Of a DNA stretch of 64,000 nt, positions 1 through 8,741 are shown piece after piece. Every line of letters starts with the position of its first letter. Position 1 is the stretch's first letter. Made by a program: the position numbers and the translations under genes. The notes under the pieces are model-generated. The model was given only the letters and a program-made list of their open reading frames with translations, was not told the origin of the DNA and made no database searches. Source of the stretch: Niastella vici (GTDB taxonomy: Bacteria; Bacteroidota; Bacteroidia; Chitinophagales; Chitinophagaceae); NCBI RefSeq assembly GCF_002077945.1, contig NZ_LVYD01000124.1:1-64000 (forward strand), given 5' to 3'.

Positions 1-24
1 GCGCCTCTTACTTTTGAGACGCCT
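1..24 (-). terminator. Probable terminator stem after the metalloprotease gene
   Basis: Read on the minus strand, an A-rich run precedes GCGTCTC-AAAAGTAA-GAGGCGC, a 7-bp stem with one G-U pair. It lies about 35 bases past the metalloprotease stop codon. Any U-tract would fall outside the window, so only the stem is seen. Confidence 0.45.
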
Positions 25-58
25 TCTTTTTTCTTTTGATCCGGTTTCTATATTATCA

Positions 59-3000
59 TTATTGCTTAATGATCTTCGTCATATTCACTTCCTTTCCATC
101 ATTCTTTATCTTCATCATATAAATACCTGCAGGCAATGCTGAAATATCAAGCTGCGAGTTGGTTGTACTTACCTGGCGCTGCATGATCATGCGGCCGTTT
201 ACATCAAACAAACGGACATCCGATTTTCCGGTGAAACCTGTAAGGTTGATGTTCACAATATTGCTTGTTGGGTTCGGGAATACAGCCACTTTCTGCACAT
301 CGCTGGTAACAAGATCATTTCCACGGCTGGCCGTACCTAATTGTACTTTTAATGTATAACAGGTGGTAGCGCTATTGGCCCCATTCCAACCATACACCTG
401 TGCATAATAGGTACCGGCAGTATAGGTTCTGCTAATACTTTCACTGGTAGTGCCGCCTGCCTGTGAAATGGCAAGTTGTGTACCTGCGCTGTTCAGCACT
501 TTCAGGTCATAATCGCCAGGCAGTGTGGTTAAGGTAACAGTGGCAGTGCCGCCGGTAGTGATCACGAATTTATAATTATCAATATCGCCACTTGGGCTAA
601 TAAGGCCGGTAACATTGGTATTGAACGGAATGGTGGCTGCACCGGAAATTGTTCCGTTGGTTGAATTATCCAATGTACTTGCACAGGTAGTGCTGGCAGT
701 AGTGAACTGTGCAGTTGAATAGGTACTGCTGCCGCCTGAACAATTTGTTCTTACCCGCCAATCGTATAAGGTGGAAGCCGTTAATCCGCTTACACTAACA
801 GAAGTGGCAGTGGTGGCGGTGGCGGCATTGGTCCAGGTAGAAGTAGAATTTAATTTATAATCTGCATCATATGATACAGCGCCGCTTACAGCCGTCCAGC
901 TAACAGTAGCGCCGCTGCTTGTTACGGAACTGGTTAAACCGGAAGGCGCGGTACAGGTTACTGTTCCTGTGGTTGTGAACTGTGCCGCTGAATAAGCACT
1001 GCTGCCGCTGCTGCAATTGGTTCTTACCCTGTAATCATACGTAGTGCCCGTTGTAAGCCCTGTTAAGCCAACAGAAGTAGCGGTGGTTGCAGTTGCCGCA
1101 TTGATCCAGGTACTGGATGAAGTGGCTTTATAATCCACATCATAGGAGGAAGCGCCGCTTACAGCCGTCCAGCCCACGGTAGCCGATGTAGTGGTTATAG
1201 CAGAAGCCGTTAACCCTGCAGGTGATGAACAACCTGAACCGGCGGTAATAGTGAAGTTGGTATTGGAAATATCAAAGAAAATATTTCCTACCGCTTCAAT
1301 TTTTATTCTGGCGGTGGTAGTGGGCGTATTGGGAATGGTCACCGCTTCGCTGCCGTCATTAGCCGTGCTGGCCACCAGGGTGCTGAATGTAGTGCCACCA
1401 TCGGTAGAGATGGAGATCTTTACGTTGGCGCAACTAACCGGTGATGCGGTTGTACTTGCTACATTCCAGGTAATGGTTTGTGACGAATTGCCGGCCCATG
1501 ATACCGCCGTATTAGGCGATGTTACGGCAAAAGGCCCCGAAGCATTGGAGACGGTCACCGTCATATCAGCAAAATTGGTTTGTGCAATGGTCACCGGTGC
1601 CGTAGAGCTGTACGGTACATTATCCCTTACCGTTAACCGGAAGTGCAGGGTCCTTGCAACAGAACTCAACGCTTCAGTATTGGCTCCGGCATCGCCACCT
1701 GTAAGCGGGCCGCTCACTAAACCGCCAGCCAGGATAGTGGCCATTTTGGGGAAATATCTTATGGGTGAAGTAGAAGGCGAAAATGAGATCCAGTTGGGGC
1801 CGCTTGCTTTGGTAGCGCTGGCCACGCTGGCTGTCCCTGTTTGAGAAGAGGAGGCATTATCATTTTGCTCCCAGCAATACGTGAGCACATCACCGGTATT
1901 GGCATCAGTGGCAGAACCGGTCAATGCAAACGGGGTGCTGATAGGAATGGTATAATTGCTGCCGGCATTGGCAACCGGTGTGGCGTTATTGGCGCTTACA
2001 CTGGTAGTTACGGGACAGGTCTTACTCGATAAATTAGACTGGATCTGCGCAATGGAAGCGGCATGGTAAATATCAATGGAATGCGGCGCAAGGTCCTGGC
2101 TGGTAATACCGGCATAGCCCATAATAGTAATACCTGAACCGGGTTCCACATTAACGCCTGTGCCTTCATTGCTCATGGAGAAAGTATGGTTGGCGCCCAA
2201 CTGGTGCCCTACTTCATGTACCACATAATCGATATCGAAATTATCGCCCTGCGGAATACCATCGGCAGGTGATGTAAAGCCGCTTCCTTTTGAATTGTCG
2301 ACACAAATGCAACCGATACAACCGGCATTACCGCCGCCGCCCGATGCACCGAACAGGTGCCCGATATCATAATTCGCGGCACCGATCACCGAGGTCAATG
2401 TGTTTTGCAGCTGGCTGTTCCAGGTTCCGCCGGCGCCTGTGCTGGCATCGTCATATGGATCTGTTGAAGCATTGTAATAGATCACATTGGTAGAGGCAGC
2501 CACCAGGTTAAGATGGATGGCCAGGTCCTTTTCATAAACCCCATTACAACGGGTGAGCGTGGCATTTATAGCCGCCAGCACCAATGACACCTGTGAAGAA
2601 CTGGTGGCCCCAAAATAATTGGAGTATTCGGCGGTAACTGACTGGGCCAGCCGCAATGTTTTTACATCGCCGGTTGACCTTGCATTCGCGTTGGTGATCT
2701 GGCCTCCTATACTGGTGGCCATTTGCTGCTCGGGCGTAGTACACTTCCAGGGCAAAGCCTGCGCCCGTTTTTTAAACACCGTATAAACAGTGTGGTCGGC
2801 TGAATAGGGTTCAATAAACTCCGTTTCTTTTTCGGGACGGAATACCGTTGTTTGTAATCCCTGCGGAGAAAGGCTCAGCTTTACCGTAGCATACTTATCG
2901 GTAATGCCTTTTCCTGAAAAGGCCCTTATTTCAGGAAACTGGGCCTGCAACGCCGGTTCAAAATTGGAAGCTTCAATAATTTCGAACTGTTCAATTTGTC

Positions 3001-3244
3001 CGTTAGCATTTGGCAGGGAGATAACAGTGGAATGCTTTGACGCATTGCCAACAGTTTTGAATGCTTCATTCCTTAACGGCGTAAAATTCAGATCAAACAA
3101 TTTGAAGTCGGTTGGAAAGGCAAGCCGGGCCACGGCTTTGTCGGTTTCAATTCTGGCGCCATCGGTGTGTGGCCGCCAGTAATCCTGGGCAAGCATCGCT
3201 GTAGTGCACAACAATGCTGTTGCGAAGAGTAAGACTTTTCTCAT
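59..3244 (-). CDS. Secreted zinc metalloprotease (reprolysin-like) with FN3, PPC and T9SS sorting domains
   Basis: Predicted extracellular metallopeptidase of 1061 residues. It begins with a signal peptide ending near AMLAQ (residue 20). The zinc site HEVGHQLGANH (HExxHxxGxxH) lies near residues 340-352, with a Met-turn IMGYAG near 375, the metzincin pattern. After the catalytic domain come a region with AVTSPNTAVSW and TITWNV (approximately 550-660), two very similar fibronectin type III domains (approximately 670-845), a bacterial pre-peptidase C-terminal-like beta domain (approximately 860-960), and a C-terminal sorting domain starting VFPNPTSN. Family knowledge says the latter directs export by the type IX system and is cleaved. 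The start ATG immediately precedes the signal peptide. It is a single gene with a likely terminator at the window edge; its substrate cannot be inferred. Confidence 0.9.
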   Translation of the reverse strand: MRKVLLFATALLCTTAMLAQDYWRPHTDGARIETDKAVARLAFPTDFKLFDLNFTPLRNEAFKTVGNASKHSTVISLPNANGQIEQFEIIEASNFEPALQAQFPEIRAFSGKGITDKYATVKLSLSPQGLQTTVFRPEKETEFIEPYSADHTVYTVFKKRAQALPWKCTTPEQQMATSIGGQITNANARSTGDVKTLRLAQSVTAEYSNYFGATSSSQVSLVLAAINATLTRCNGVYEKDLAIHLNLVAASTNVIYYNASTDPYDDASTGAGGTWNSQLQNTLTSVIGAANYDIGHLFGASGGGGNAGCIGCICVDNSKGSGFTSPADGIPQGDNFDIDYVVHEVGHQLGANHTFSMSNEGTGVNVEPGSGITIMGYAGITSQDLAPHSIDIYHAASIAQIQSNLSSKTCPVTTSVSANNATPVANAGSNYTIPISTPFALTGSATDANTGDVLTYCWEQNDNASSSQTGTASVASATKASGPNWISFSPSTSPIRYFPKMATILAGGLVSGPLTGGDAGANTEALSSVARTLHFRLTVRDNVPYSSTAPVTIAQTNFADMTVTVSNASGPFAVTSPNTAVSWAGNSSQTITWNVASTTASPVSCANVKISISTDGGTTFSTLVASTANDGSEAVTIPNTPTTTARIKIEAVGNIFFDISNTNFTITAGSGCSSPAGLTASAITTTSATVGWTAVSGASSYDVDYKATSSSTWINAATATTATSVGLTGLTTGTTYDYRVRTNCSSGSSAYSAAQFTTTGTVTCTAPSGLTSSVTSSGATVSWTAVSGAVSYDADYKLNSTSTWTNAATATTATSVSVSGLTASTLYDWRVRTNCSGGSSTYSTAQFTTASTTCASTLDNSTNGTISGAATIPFNTNVTGLISPSGDIDNYKFVITTGGTATVTLTTLPGDYDLKVLNSAGTQLAISQAGGTTSESISRTYTAGTYYAQVYGWNGANSATTCYTLKVQLGTASRGNDLVTSDVQKVAVFPNPTSNIVNINLTGFTGKSDVRLFDVNGRMIMQRQVSTTNSQLDISALPAGIYMMKIKNDGKEVNMTKIIKQ

Positions 3245-3659
3245 GTGACTGTAGTTTTAATGGAAAAAATGGTATCTGGATAAATTTAACTTAATTTTCA
3301 ATACTAACAACTGTACCTACCCGTAATACCCACATACCATGAGCTATAAAAAATTTGACTTATAGCTTACTGAATTAGATGATTTAATAAGAAGACAGAG
3401 GAAGAAATAAATAAATATGAGCCCAAACATCGATATGATCAACAGGAAGGATTTCATGTTGTTTGGATGAATGCCGTTTCCATATTATCATAGATCCCGC
3501 AGGCTATCACCGAACCGGTTTCCCAACACAAAACCTATAAGTATTTCCTGTGATCCATGCTTCCAGCCTATTGTGGGATTTATAAGTGGAATGCTTTACG
3601 TAAATCGAAGATTACCATTATTTTAAACACCCGGCATCTTATTATGATTTTAATTATAT
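3245..3659. other. Intergenic stretch without a convincing gene
   Basis: The region upstream of the methyltransferase and the divergent metalloprotease holds only short frames. One minor open frame at 3557-3745 has no coding character and overlaps the promoter. A few codon-like runs around 3390-3490 are interrupted by stops; they could be relics but resemble nothing recognised. Confidence 0.4.
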
Positions 3660-3683
3660 GTTTTCAGCCTGCTGTTTGTTTAT

Positions 3684-3691
3684 TATATTTG
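3684..3691 (+). promoter_or_regulatory. Bacteroidota -7 box (TATATTTG) for the methyltransferase
   Basis: TATATTTG matches the Bacteroidota primary sigma -7 consensus TAnnTTTG exactly, about 90 bases before the methyltransferase ATG. The expected -33 TTTG is weak (TTTTC near 3661). Confidence 0.5.
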
Positions 3692-3782
3692 CGCCTATTT
3701 TACACTTATATTAAGAATAAAACGGTTATTCAAAGAATAGCCTGAAAAATAAACCGAATTCATATCCATAACAAAAGGGGTC

Positions 3783-4571
3783 ATGTTTGAGTTTCACTTT
3801 GACAGGAAAAGATATTTCGACATCCAGGTACTGAATACAGAGCAGTATGTCATTCCTTTTATTGAAGAAAGCTTCACCATACAAAAAGGAATGCGCGTGC
3901 TCGAAATAGGCTGTGGTGAAGGGGGCGTTTTAAAAGCTTTTATCAACAAAGGTTGTACAGGAGTAGGCGTTGAATTATACGAAGAAAGAGTTGAGAACGG
4001 AAAACAATGGCTGCAGGAAGATCTGGCCAACGGAAACATCCGCTTTGTAACTAAAGATATATATAAATGCGATGTAGAAAACGACCTGGGTGGCGCCTTT
4101 GATATAATTGTATTGAAAGATGTTATCGAACATATACATGATCAGGCTAAGTTAATAGGCTGGATGAAAACCTTTCTGAAACAGGGAGGCACTATTTTCT
4201 TTGGTTTCCCGCCCTGGCAAATGCCATTTGGCGGGCACCAGCAAATGTGCGCGAATAAATGGATGGCTAAACTACCCTGGTATCACCTGTTGCCACGCTT
4301 TCTGTACAAAGCTTTACTACAACGCTTCTCCAGGGATGCGGTAGAAAATTTGCTGGAAGTAAAAGAAACAGGTATTTCCATTGAACGCTTTGAACGCATT
4401 GTAAAAAAGCAGGGCTACCGTATACCCCATAAAACATTTTACTTATTGAATCCCATTTATAAATGGAAATTTGGCTGGGAGGCTAAAAAGCAAATACCCC
4501 TGCTAAGCCACCTGCCTTTTGTAAGAAACTTCTATACAACCTGCGTTTATTACCTGATAGCAGCCAGATAA
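3783..4571 (+). CDS. Class I SAM-dependent methyltransferase
   Basis: 262-residue soluble protein. The SAM-binding motif I is VLEIGCGEGG (approximately residues 39-48); the acidic end of strand 2 is VGVELYEE, and the post-motif DIIVLKDVIEHIHD (approximately 108-121) fits motif II of Rossmann-fold methyltransferases of the Methyltransf_11/25 type. The C-terminal third, rich in aromatic and basic residues, resembles families that methylate lipids or glycans at the membrane, but the substrate is unknown. The gene stands alone between its promoter at 3684 and a strong hairpin terminator at 4582. The ATG lies six bases after an AAAAGGGG run that may act as a weak ribosome site. Confidence 0.8.
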   Translation: MFEFHFDRKRYFDIQVLNTEQYVIPFIEESFTIQKGMRVLEIGCGEGGVLKAFINKGCTGVGVELYEERVENGKQWLQEDLANGNIRFVTKDIYKCDVENDLGGAFDIIVLKDVIEHIHDQAKLIGWMKTFLKQGGTIFFGFPPWQMPFGGHQQMCANKWMAKLPWYHLLPRFLYKALLQRFSRDAVENLLEVKETGISIERFERIVKKQGYRIPHKTFYLLNPIYKWKFGWEAKKQIPLLSHLPFVRNFYTTCVYYLIAAR

Positions 4572-4581
4572 TGATTATTGA

Positions 4582-4612
4582 AGCCTTCAGGTCGCTACAC
4601 CTGAAGGCTTTT
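4582..4612 (+). terminator. Rho-independent terminator (11-bp stem)
   Basis: AGCCTTCAGGT-CGCTAC-ACCTGAAGGCT is a perfect 11-bp inverted repeat followed by TTTTG, ten bases after the methyltransferase stop. The same sequence family of hairpin recurs at 19746 and 41723. It may also serve the convergent phosphatase gene. Confidence 0.85.
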
Positions 4613-4626
4613 GTGCTAAGAAAAAC

Positions 4627-5853
4627 TTATTTGACCAATACCCACCTGTTCAAAAAATTATTGGGCGTTTCGATCACTATTTTATAAAATGAAGATCTAC
4701 GATCTTCTACATTAATAACTGCATGCTGCGCCTGCAGTGGTACTGTAGTCATTAGCGTATAATCATCCTGACCTCCTTCTTTAAAATTATTGGTAGTAGC
4801 TAACCATATCCTGGCATCTCCTTTACCGGTTGCCTTCCAGCTAACGTTCAACTTTCCATTTTCCAATGTTGCCTGGGGTGAGGAGGCTGATAGTGGTCCG
4901 GTTAAAGGTATACCATCAATTTCCATGAGCTGTGGTCGGGGTATACGTATATCAAGAAACCTTGCTATAGATGGCATAATATCTACTATACCCGGGTTCC
5001 CCGTTTTAAAATAATCATTCAATCCTTTTGCGTTGGTCACAATCCAGGTGCTTCTTTCCCTGTTCGACTGCCCGCCATGTCCTTTGCCGGTACTGGAGTC
5101 CCTGCCATGATCTGTAGTAATATATATCACCCAGTTTTCATTAAATTTTTTCCGGCGATATTGTATCGCATCCCATAAACGTCCCATTTGCTTATCCATG
5201 AGGTCAACTGCCCTGTAAAATTCCGGACTATCGCCATACTTATGCCCCATATCATCTGTATACTCGAGGTAAACCCACGACAGATCGGGCGCTTCCTTCT
5301 TTATATTTGCAACAGCCTTTTCTACAACAGCTTCATCTATGCGGTGCATAAAGTCGCTGTTCTTATCATGCGGGTAATTAATGGTATCCAATTCCAGTCC
5401 GTCAAAATGAAAATCCAGCTTTAAATTACCGGTTGCCGGCAGGTTTTCACCTACTAATTTTGTACGATTATCTTGCCAGCTCGAAAATACCGCTGCTTTC
5501 TTTTGGGGATATTGTTCTTTAAAGAAACGGAATATAGTGTAGTAATTATAATTGGGCGCTTTGATATCATTATCCCAAACATTGTGTTTATTCACCCATG
5601 TGCCGGTAAGCAAACAATTATAGCCTACTGCCGAAATGGTAGGCGTTTGCGAATAGCTGTCTCTTTCGCCACCCACATGAGCTTTTGTATAGCCACCCTG
5701 TTTGGCAATCGCATCTAAAAAAGGAGTAGGCTGCTTTTCTATAACATCGGCGGCAATTCCGTCTACTATTACGAATACTGCTTTTTGAGCCGGCTGAGCG
5801 TAGCCGCAAATGGTTATATTGACCATTAATAAAAATGCCAGGTGTTTTTTCAT
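4627..5853 (-). CDS. Secreted alkaline phosphatase/nucleotide pyrophosphatase-family hydrolase
   Basis: Roughly 408-residue exported hydrolase of the type I phosphodiesterase/alkaline phosphatase superfamily. Visible metal and catalytic signatures in order: VFVIVDGI near the N-terminus (first metal Asp), TPTISAVGYNCLLTG (nucleophile region, Thr/Ser), TDDMGHKYGD (Asp-His pair of the family DxxGHxxG), and TTDHGRD followed by GHGG (remaining metal ligands). An N-terminal signal peptide ends at CGYAQ. The longest open frame begins with TTG at 5859; the ATG two codons later at 5853 is preferred because it directly precedes KKHLAFLL. It is convergent with the methyltransferase. The upstream region holds two inverted repeats that may be operators. 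Substrate unknown; a phosphodiester or phosphomonoester is expected. Confidence 0.85.
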   Translation of the reverse strand: MKKHLAFLLMVNITICGYAQPAQKAVFVIVDGIAADVIEKQPTPFLDAIAKQGGYTKAHVGGERDSYSQTPTISAVGYNCLLTGTWVNKHNVWDNDIKAPNYNYYTIFRFFKEQYPQKKAAVFSSWQDNRTKLVGENLPATGNLKLDFHFDGLELDTINYPHDKNSDFMHRIDEAVVEKAVANIKKEAPDLSWVYLEYTDDMGHKYGDSPEFYRAVDLMDKQMGRLWDAIQYRRKKFNENWVIYITTDHGRDSSTGKGHGGQSNRERSTWIVTNAKGLNDYFKTGNPGIVDIMPSIARFLDIRIPRPQLMEIDGIPLTGPLSASSPQATLENGKLNVSWKATGKGDARIWLATTNNFKEGGQDDYTLMTTVPLQAQHAVINVEDRRSSFYKIVIETPNNFLNRWVLVK

Positions 5854-5900
5854 ACTCAAATATTAATTATGGTTACTGAAGCAGCCATATAACGCCATTT

Positions 5901-5926
5901 ATAAATTGACTGACTATTCAGTTTAT
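5901..5926. promoter_or_regulatory. Imperfect inverted repeat, possible TetR-type operator
   Basis: ATAAATTGACTGA followed by CTATTCAGTTTAT is palindromic with mismatches. It shares the TTGA...TTCA core and flanking AT-rich arms with the perfect repeat at 5962. No TetR gene is in the neighbourhood. Confidence 0.35.
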
Positions 5927-5961
5927 TTTATCAAATATGAACAAAAAAACATAACCGGCAA

Positions 5962-5991
5962 AAATAAATTGAATGCACGTTCAATTTATTT
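5962..5991. promoter_or_regulatory. Perfect 12-bp inverted repeat, possible operator
   Basis: AAATAAATTGAA-TGCACG-TTCAATTTATTT has perfect 12-bp arms around a 6-bp spacer, located between the divergent phosphatase and YfhO-like genes. The TGAATG..CGTTCA core resembles TetR-family operators. The absence of a U-tract and the position upstream of two starts argue against a terminator. Confidence 0.45.
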
Positions 5992-6143
5992 ATTATTTGC
6001 TAAGAATAAGGAAAAAGCCCCCATCCAACCCAGCAACGCTGTTAATAAAAAATAAAACAGAGCCCCAATATGCCTTTTGCGAAATTTTCTTTTTATTTGT
6101 CAAAGCTGAAATTCGAACGAATTGCCCCGGCATAAACTGATAT

Positions 6144-8618
6144 ATGAAAAAAGAATTGTTAAGCAGGCTTTTTCCTCATTTTGTTGCAGTAATTACCTTC
6201 CTGATTGTTGCTACCATTTATTGCAGACCTGTTTTAGATAACCAGGTATTAGCGCAACCCGACATTATCCATTGGAAGGGAATGGCGCAGGGATCGTTTG
6301 AGTTTAAAGAAAAATATGGCCGGTTTCCATTATGGACAAACAACTTATTCAGCGGAATGCCTGCTTATCACATTGCAATGGAATCTGATATTATTGTTTC
6401 GCCCGGTTGGTTTAACAGTATTTTTACGTTGTTCCTGCCCAAACCCATCAGTTTCTTTTTTTTAGCCAGTATCTGTTTTTATTTTCTAACCCAGATTTTA
6501 CGGATCAATCCTTATATAGGGCTGGTAGGCGGCCTTGCCTACGCTTACACCACTTATAACCCAATAATAGTTTCAGTGGGGCACGATACAAAAATGATGT
6601 CCATAGCGTTGCTGCCTGCTTTTATAGCCTCGCTGATGCTCATTTATAATAAAAAATACCTTTGGGGAGCAGCGCTCACGGCAATAATGACGGCGCTGTT
6701 AGTGGGTTATAATCATGTTCAGGTTATTTATTATCTGCTTATCATCGCCACTATAATGACCATTGGCTATGCCGTAAAATGGATCAGGGAAAAGGACCTC
6801 AAACACCTGTTTTTGGCGGTGAGTATAGCTGTTTGTAGCGGCATATTGGGAACGTTAAGCAACGCGGTTACCCTGCTTACCACCTATGAGTCTTCCAAAA
6901 CTACCATCAGAGGGGGATCAGAACTGGCAAACAAAAATGCAGCTACTGCCGGCGGGCTGTCAAAAGAATACGCATTTTCTTACAGCATGTATCCCGGTGA
7001 AGCATTTGTCATGTTGGTGCCCAAAATTTATGGTGGCAGTGGCGGGCCCGAGGTTGATGAAGCGCATTCAAAAGCTATAGAAGAACTACGTCAAATGCCA
7101 CCGGCATTGGGTCAGCAACTGCAACAATACCTGAAATTTTATTGGGGTGGTATTGGCGATACTGCAGGCCCGCCTTACGTAGGCGCTATCATTTGCTTTT
7201 TGGCCCTGTTTGGTTTCTTATTACCAAAGAATGAGCATAAATGGTGGATACTGGCAGCGAGCGGTTTGACCATCCTTATGAGTTGGGGTGGTTATTTTGC
7301 AGGCTTTAATGGCTTTTTATATGATCATTTGCCACTGTACAATAAATTCAGAGCGCCAAGCATGATCATTATTGTGCCCACCTTTCTTTTTTGCCTTATG
7401 GCAGTATTGGCCCTGCAAACCATCTTATTTACAAACGACAAAACAGCGCTGTGGAACAACTATAAGAAAACCATCCTGTTCTCAGGCAGCATATTGTTGC
7501 TGCTGCTCCTGTTTTATTTTAATACAGATTACACTTCTGCAGATGATAAATATCTTTTAAGCAATGCAAAAGCGGCTCCTGATTCCGTCAAAAGCTATAT
7601 CATGAACTTTTTAACTGCGTTAAAAACAGATAGAAAAGCTCTTTTTGGCGCAAGCCTGCTTCGTTCGTTTTTATTTATCTCGGCAGCTGCTGTTTTAACA
7701 GGCCTGTTTTTAAAAGATAAAATAAAAGCAGGAATAGCACTTGCCGGTATTGGCTGCCTGGCATTTATTGATGTAATGGCCATTGATTGGCAATATCTGA
7801 ATAAGGATAATTACCAGGATGAAGCTGATTACCAGCAAACCTACTTTACACCCTCCCCGGCCGACCGAACCATTATGCAGGACAAGAGTTATTACCGGGT
7901 TTTTGATATTCGTGACGGCGTGCACAGCGCTTTTAATGCAAGTGCCCTGAGCGGATACTTTCATCATTCAATTGGCGGCTATCACCCCGCAAAATTGAGC
8001 ATTTACCAGGACCTTATTGAGCACCAGTTATATAACTACCCCCATTGTGCGGCCGCCATCAATATGCTGAACACCAAATACATTATTGACAAAGACTCAA
8101 CAGGAAGGGATACTGTTATTACCAATAAAGCGGCATTGGGTGCTGCCTGGTTTGTTAACTCGGTGCGTTTTGCCAATGACCCCGAAAGCGTTATGAATGC
8201 CTTAAGTTCATTAAATCCCAGGGAAACCGCCATTGTTTTTGAAAAGGATAAAAACTTAATTCATTATGATCCTTCCCAAAACAGTTCCGACAGCATTACA
8301 TTAATAGAAAATAAAAATGACGAGATCGTATATGCATCAAATGCAACAGCACCCCGTTTTGCCATATTCAGCGAAATATTTTACGGGAAGGGCTGGAAAG
8401 CATATGTTGACAATACAGAAGTTGAGATCATAAGAACAAATTATGTTTTACGGGGCTTATGTGTACCAGCGGGGCAACACCGGATCCGGTTTGAGTTTCG
8501 CCCGGCTTCTTTTTATAATGGAAAGGCCATTGCGCAGGTTGCAGGCATTATAAGCCTGTTATTGGTTTTGACGGCCTGCTTAGTTACTTATGTACAGGCC
8601 CGTCAACGAACTTCATGA
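6144..8618 (+). CDS. YfhO-family polytopic membrane protein
   Basis: 824-residue inner-membrane protein. The N-terminus (residues approximately 8-30) is a transmembrane helix followed by a periplasmic loop with QPDIIHWKGMAQGSFEF and LFSGMPAYH, typical of Bacteroidota YfhO-like proteins. At least eleven further hydrophobic segments run to about residue 570, then a large soluble C-terminal domain (approximately 575-790), then a last helix near 795-820. Members of this GT-C-like superfamily are proposed to transfer or flip sugars or lipid-linked glycans, but the exact substrate is not known. The start ATG gives MKKELL before the first helix. It is divergent from the phosphatase, sharing a 290-base regulatory region with two inverted repeats. 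Confidence 0.8.
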   Translation: MKKELLSRLFPHFVAVITFLIVATIYCRPVLDNQVLAQPDIIHWKGMAQGSFEFKEKYGRFPLWTNNLFSGMPAYHIAMESDIIVSPGWFNSIFTLFLPKPISFFFLASICFYFLTQILRINPYIGLVGGLAYAYTTYNPIIVSVGHDTKMMSIALLPAFIASLMLIYNKKYLWGAALTAIMTALLVGYNHVQVIYYLLIIATIMTIGYAVKWIREKDLKHLFLAVSIAVCSGILGTLSNAVTLLTTYESSKTTIRGGSELANKNAATAGGLSKEYAFSYSMYPGEAFVMLVPKIYGGSGGPEVDEAHSKAIEELRQMPPALGQQLQQYLKFYWGGIGDTAGPPYVGAIICFLALFGFLLPKNEHKWWILAASGLTILMSWGGYFAGFNGFLYDHLPLYNKFRAPSMIIIVPTFLFCLMAVLALQTILFTNDKTALWNNYKKTILFSGSILLLLLLFYFNTDYTSADDKYLLSNAKAAPDSVKSYIMNFLTALKTDRKALFGASLLRSFLFISAAAVLTGLFLKDKIKAGIALAGIGCLAFIDVMAIDWQYLNKDNYQDEADYQQTYFTPSPADRTIMQDKSYYRVFDIRDGVHSAFNASALSGYFHHSIGGYHPAKLSIYQDLIEHQLYNYPHCAAAINMLNTKYIIDKDSTGRDTVITNKAALGAAWFVNSVRFANDPESVMNALSSLNPRETAIVFEKDKNLIHYDPSQNSSDSITLIENKNDEIVYASNATAPRFAIFSEIFYGKGWKAYVDNTEVEIIRTNYVLRGLCVPAGQHRIRFEFRPASFYNGKAIAQVAGIISLLLVLTACLVTYVQARQRTS

Positions 8619-8684
8619 CCAAATAAGCCGGCAGCAATAGCTAAAGTACATTTTAACAGGTATTAAATGTGGGCCATTAAAAGA

Positions 8685-8717
8685 AAAAGCCTTCCGCCAG
8701 TTGGGGAAGACTTTTTT
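8685..8717 (-). terminator. Terminator for the beta-helix lipoprotein gene
   Basis: On the minus strand AAAAAAGTCTTCC...GGAAGGCTTTTTCT forms a 7-bp stem (one G-U pair) with a short loop and a U-rich tail, 25 bases past the stop at 8742. On the plus strand it is weaker but could also serve the YfhO-like gene. Confidence 0.65.
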
Positions 8718-8741
8718 CATTATGCACATTTTGATGGCTGA

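Noticed and set aside
1191-1844. Long plus-strand frame within the metalloprotease
   Set aside because: It is the complement of low-complexity Ser/Thr-rich coding sequence and has no domain pattern.
3557-3745. Possible small gene before the methyltransferase
   Set aside because: It covers the promoter box and has no recognisable composition.
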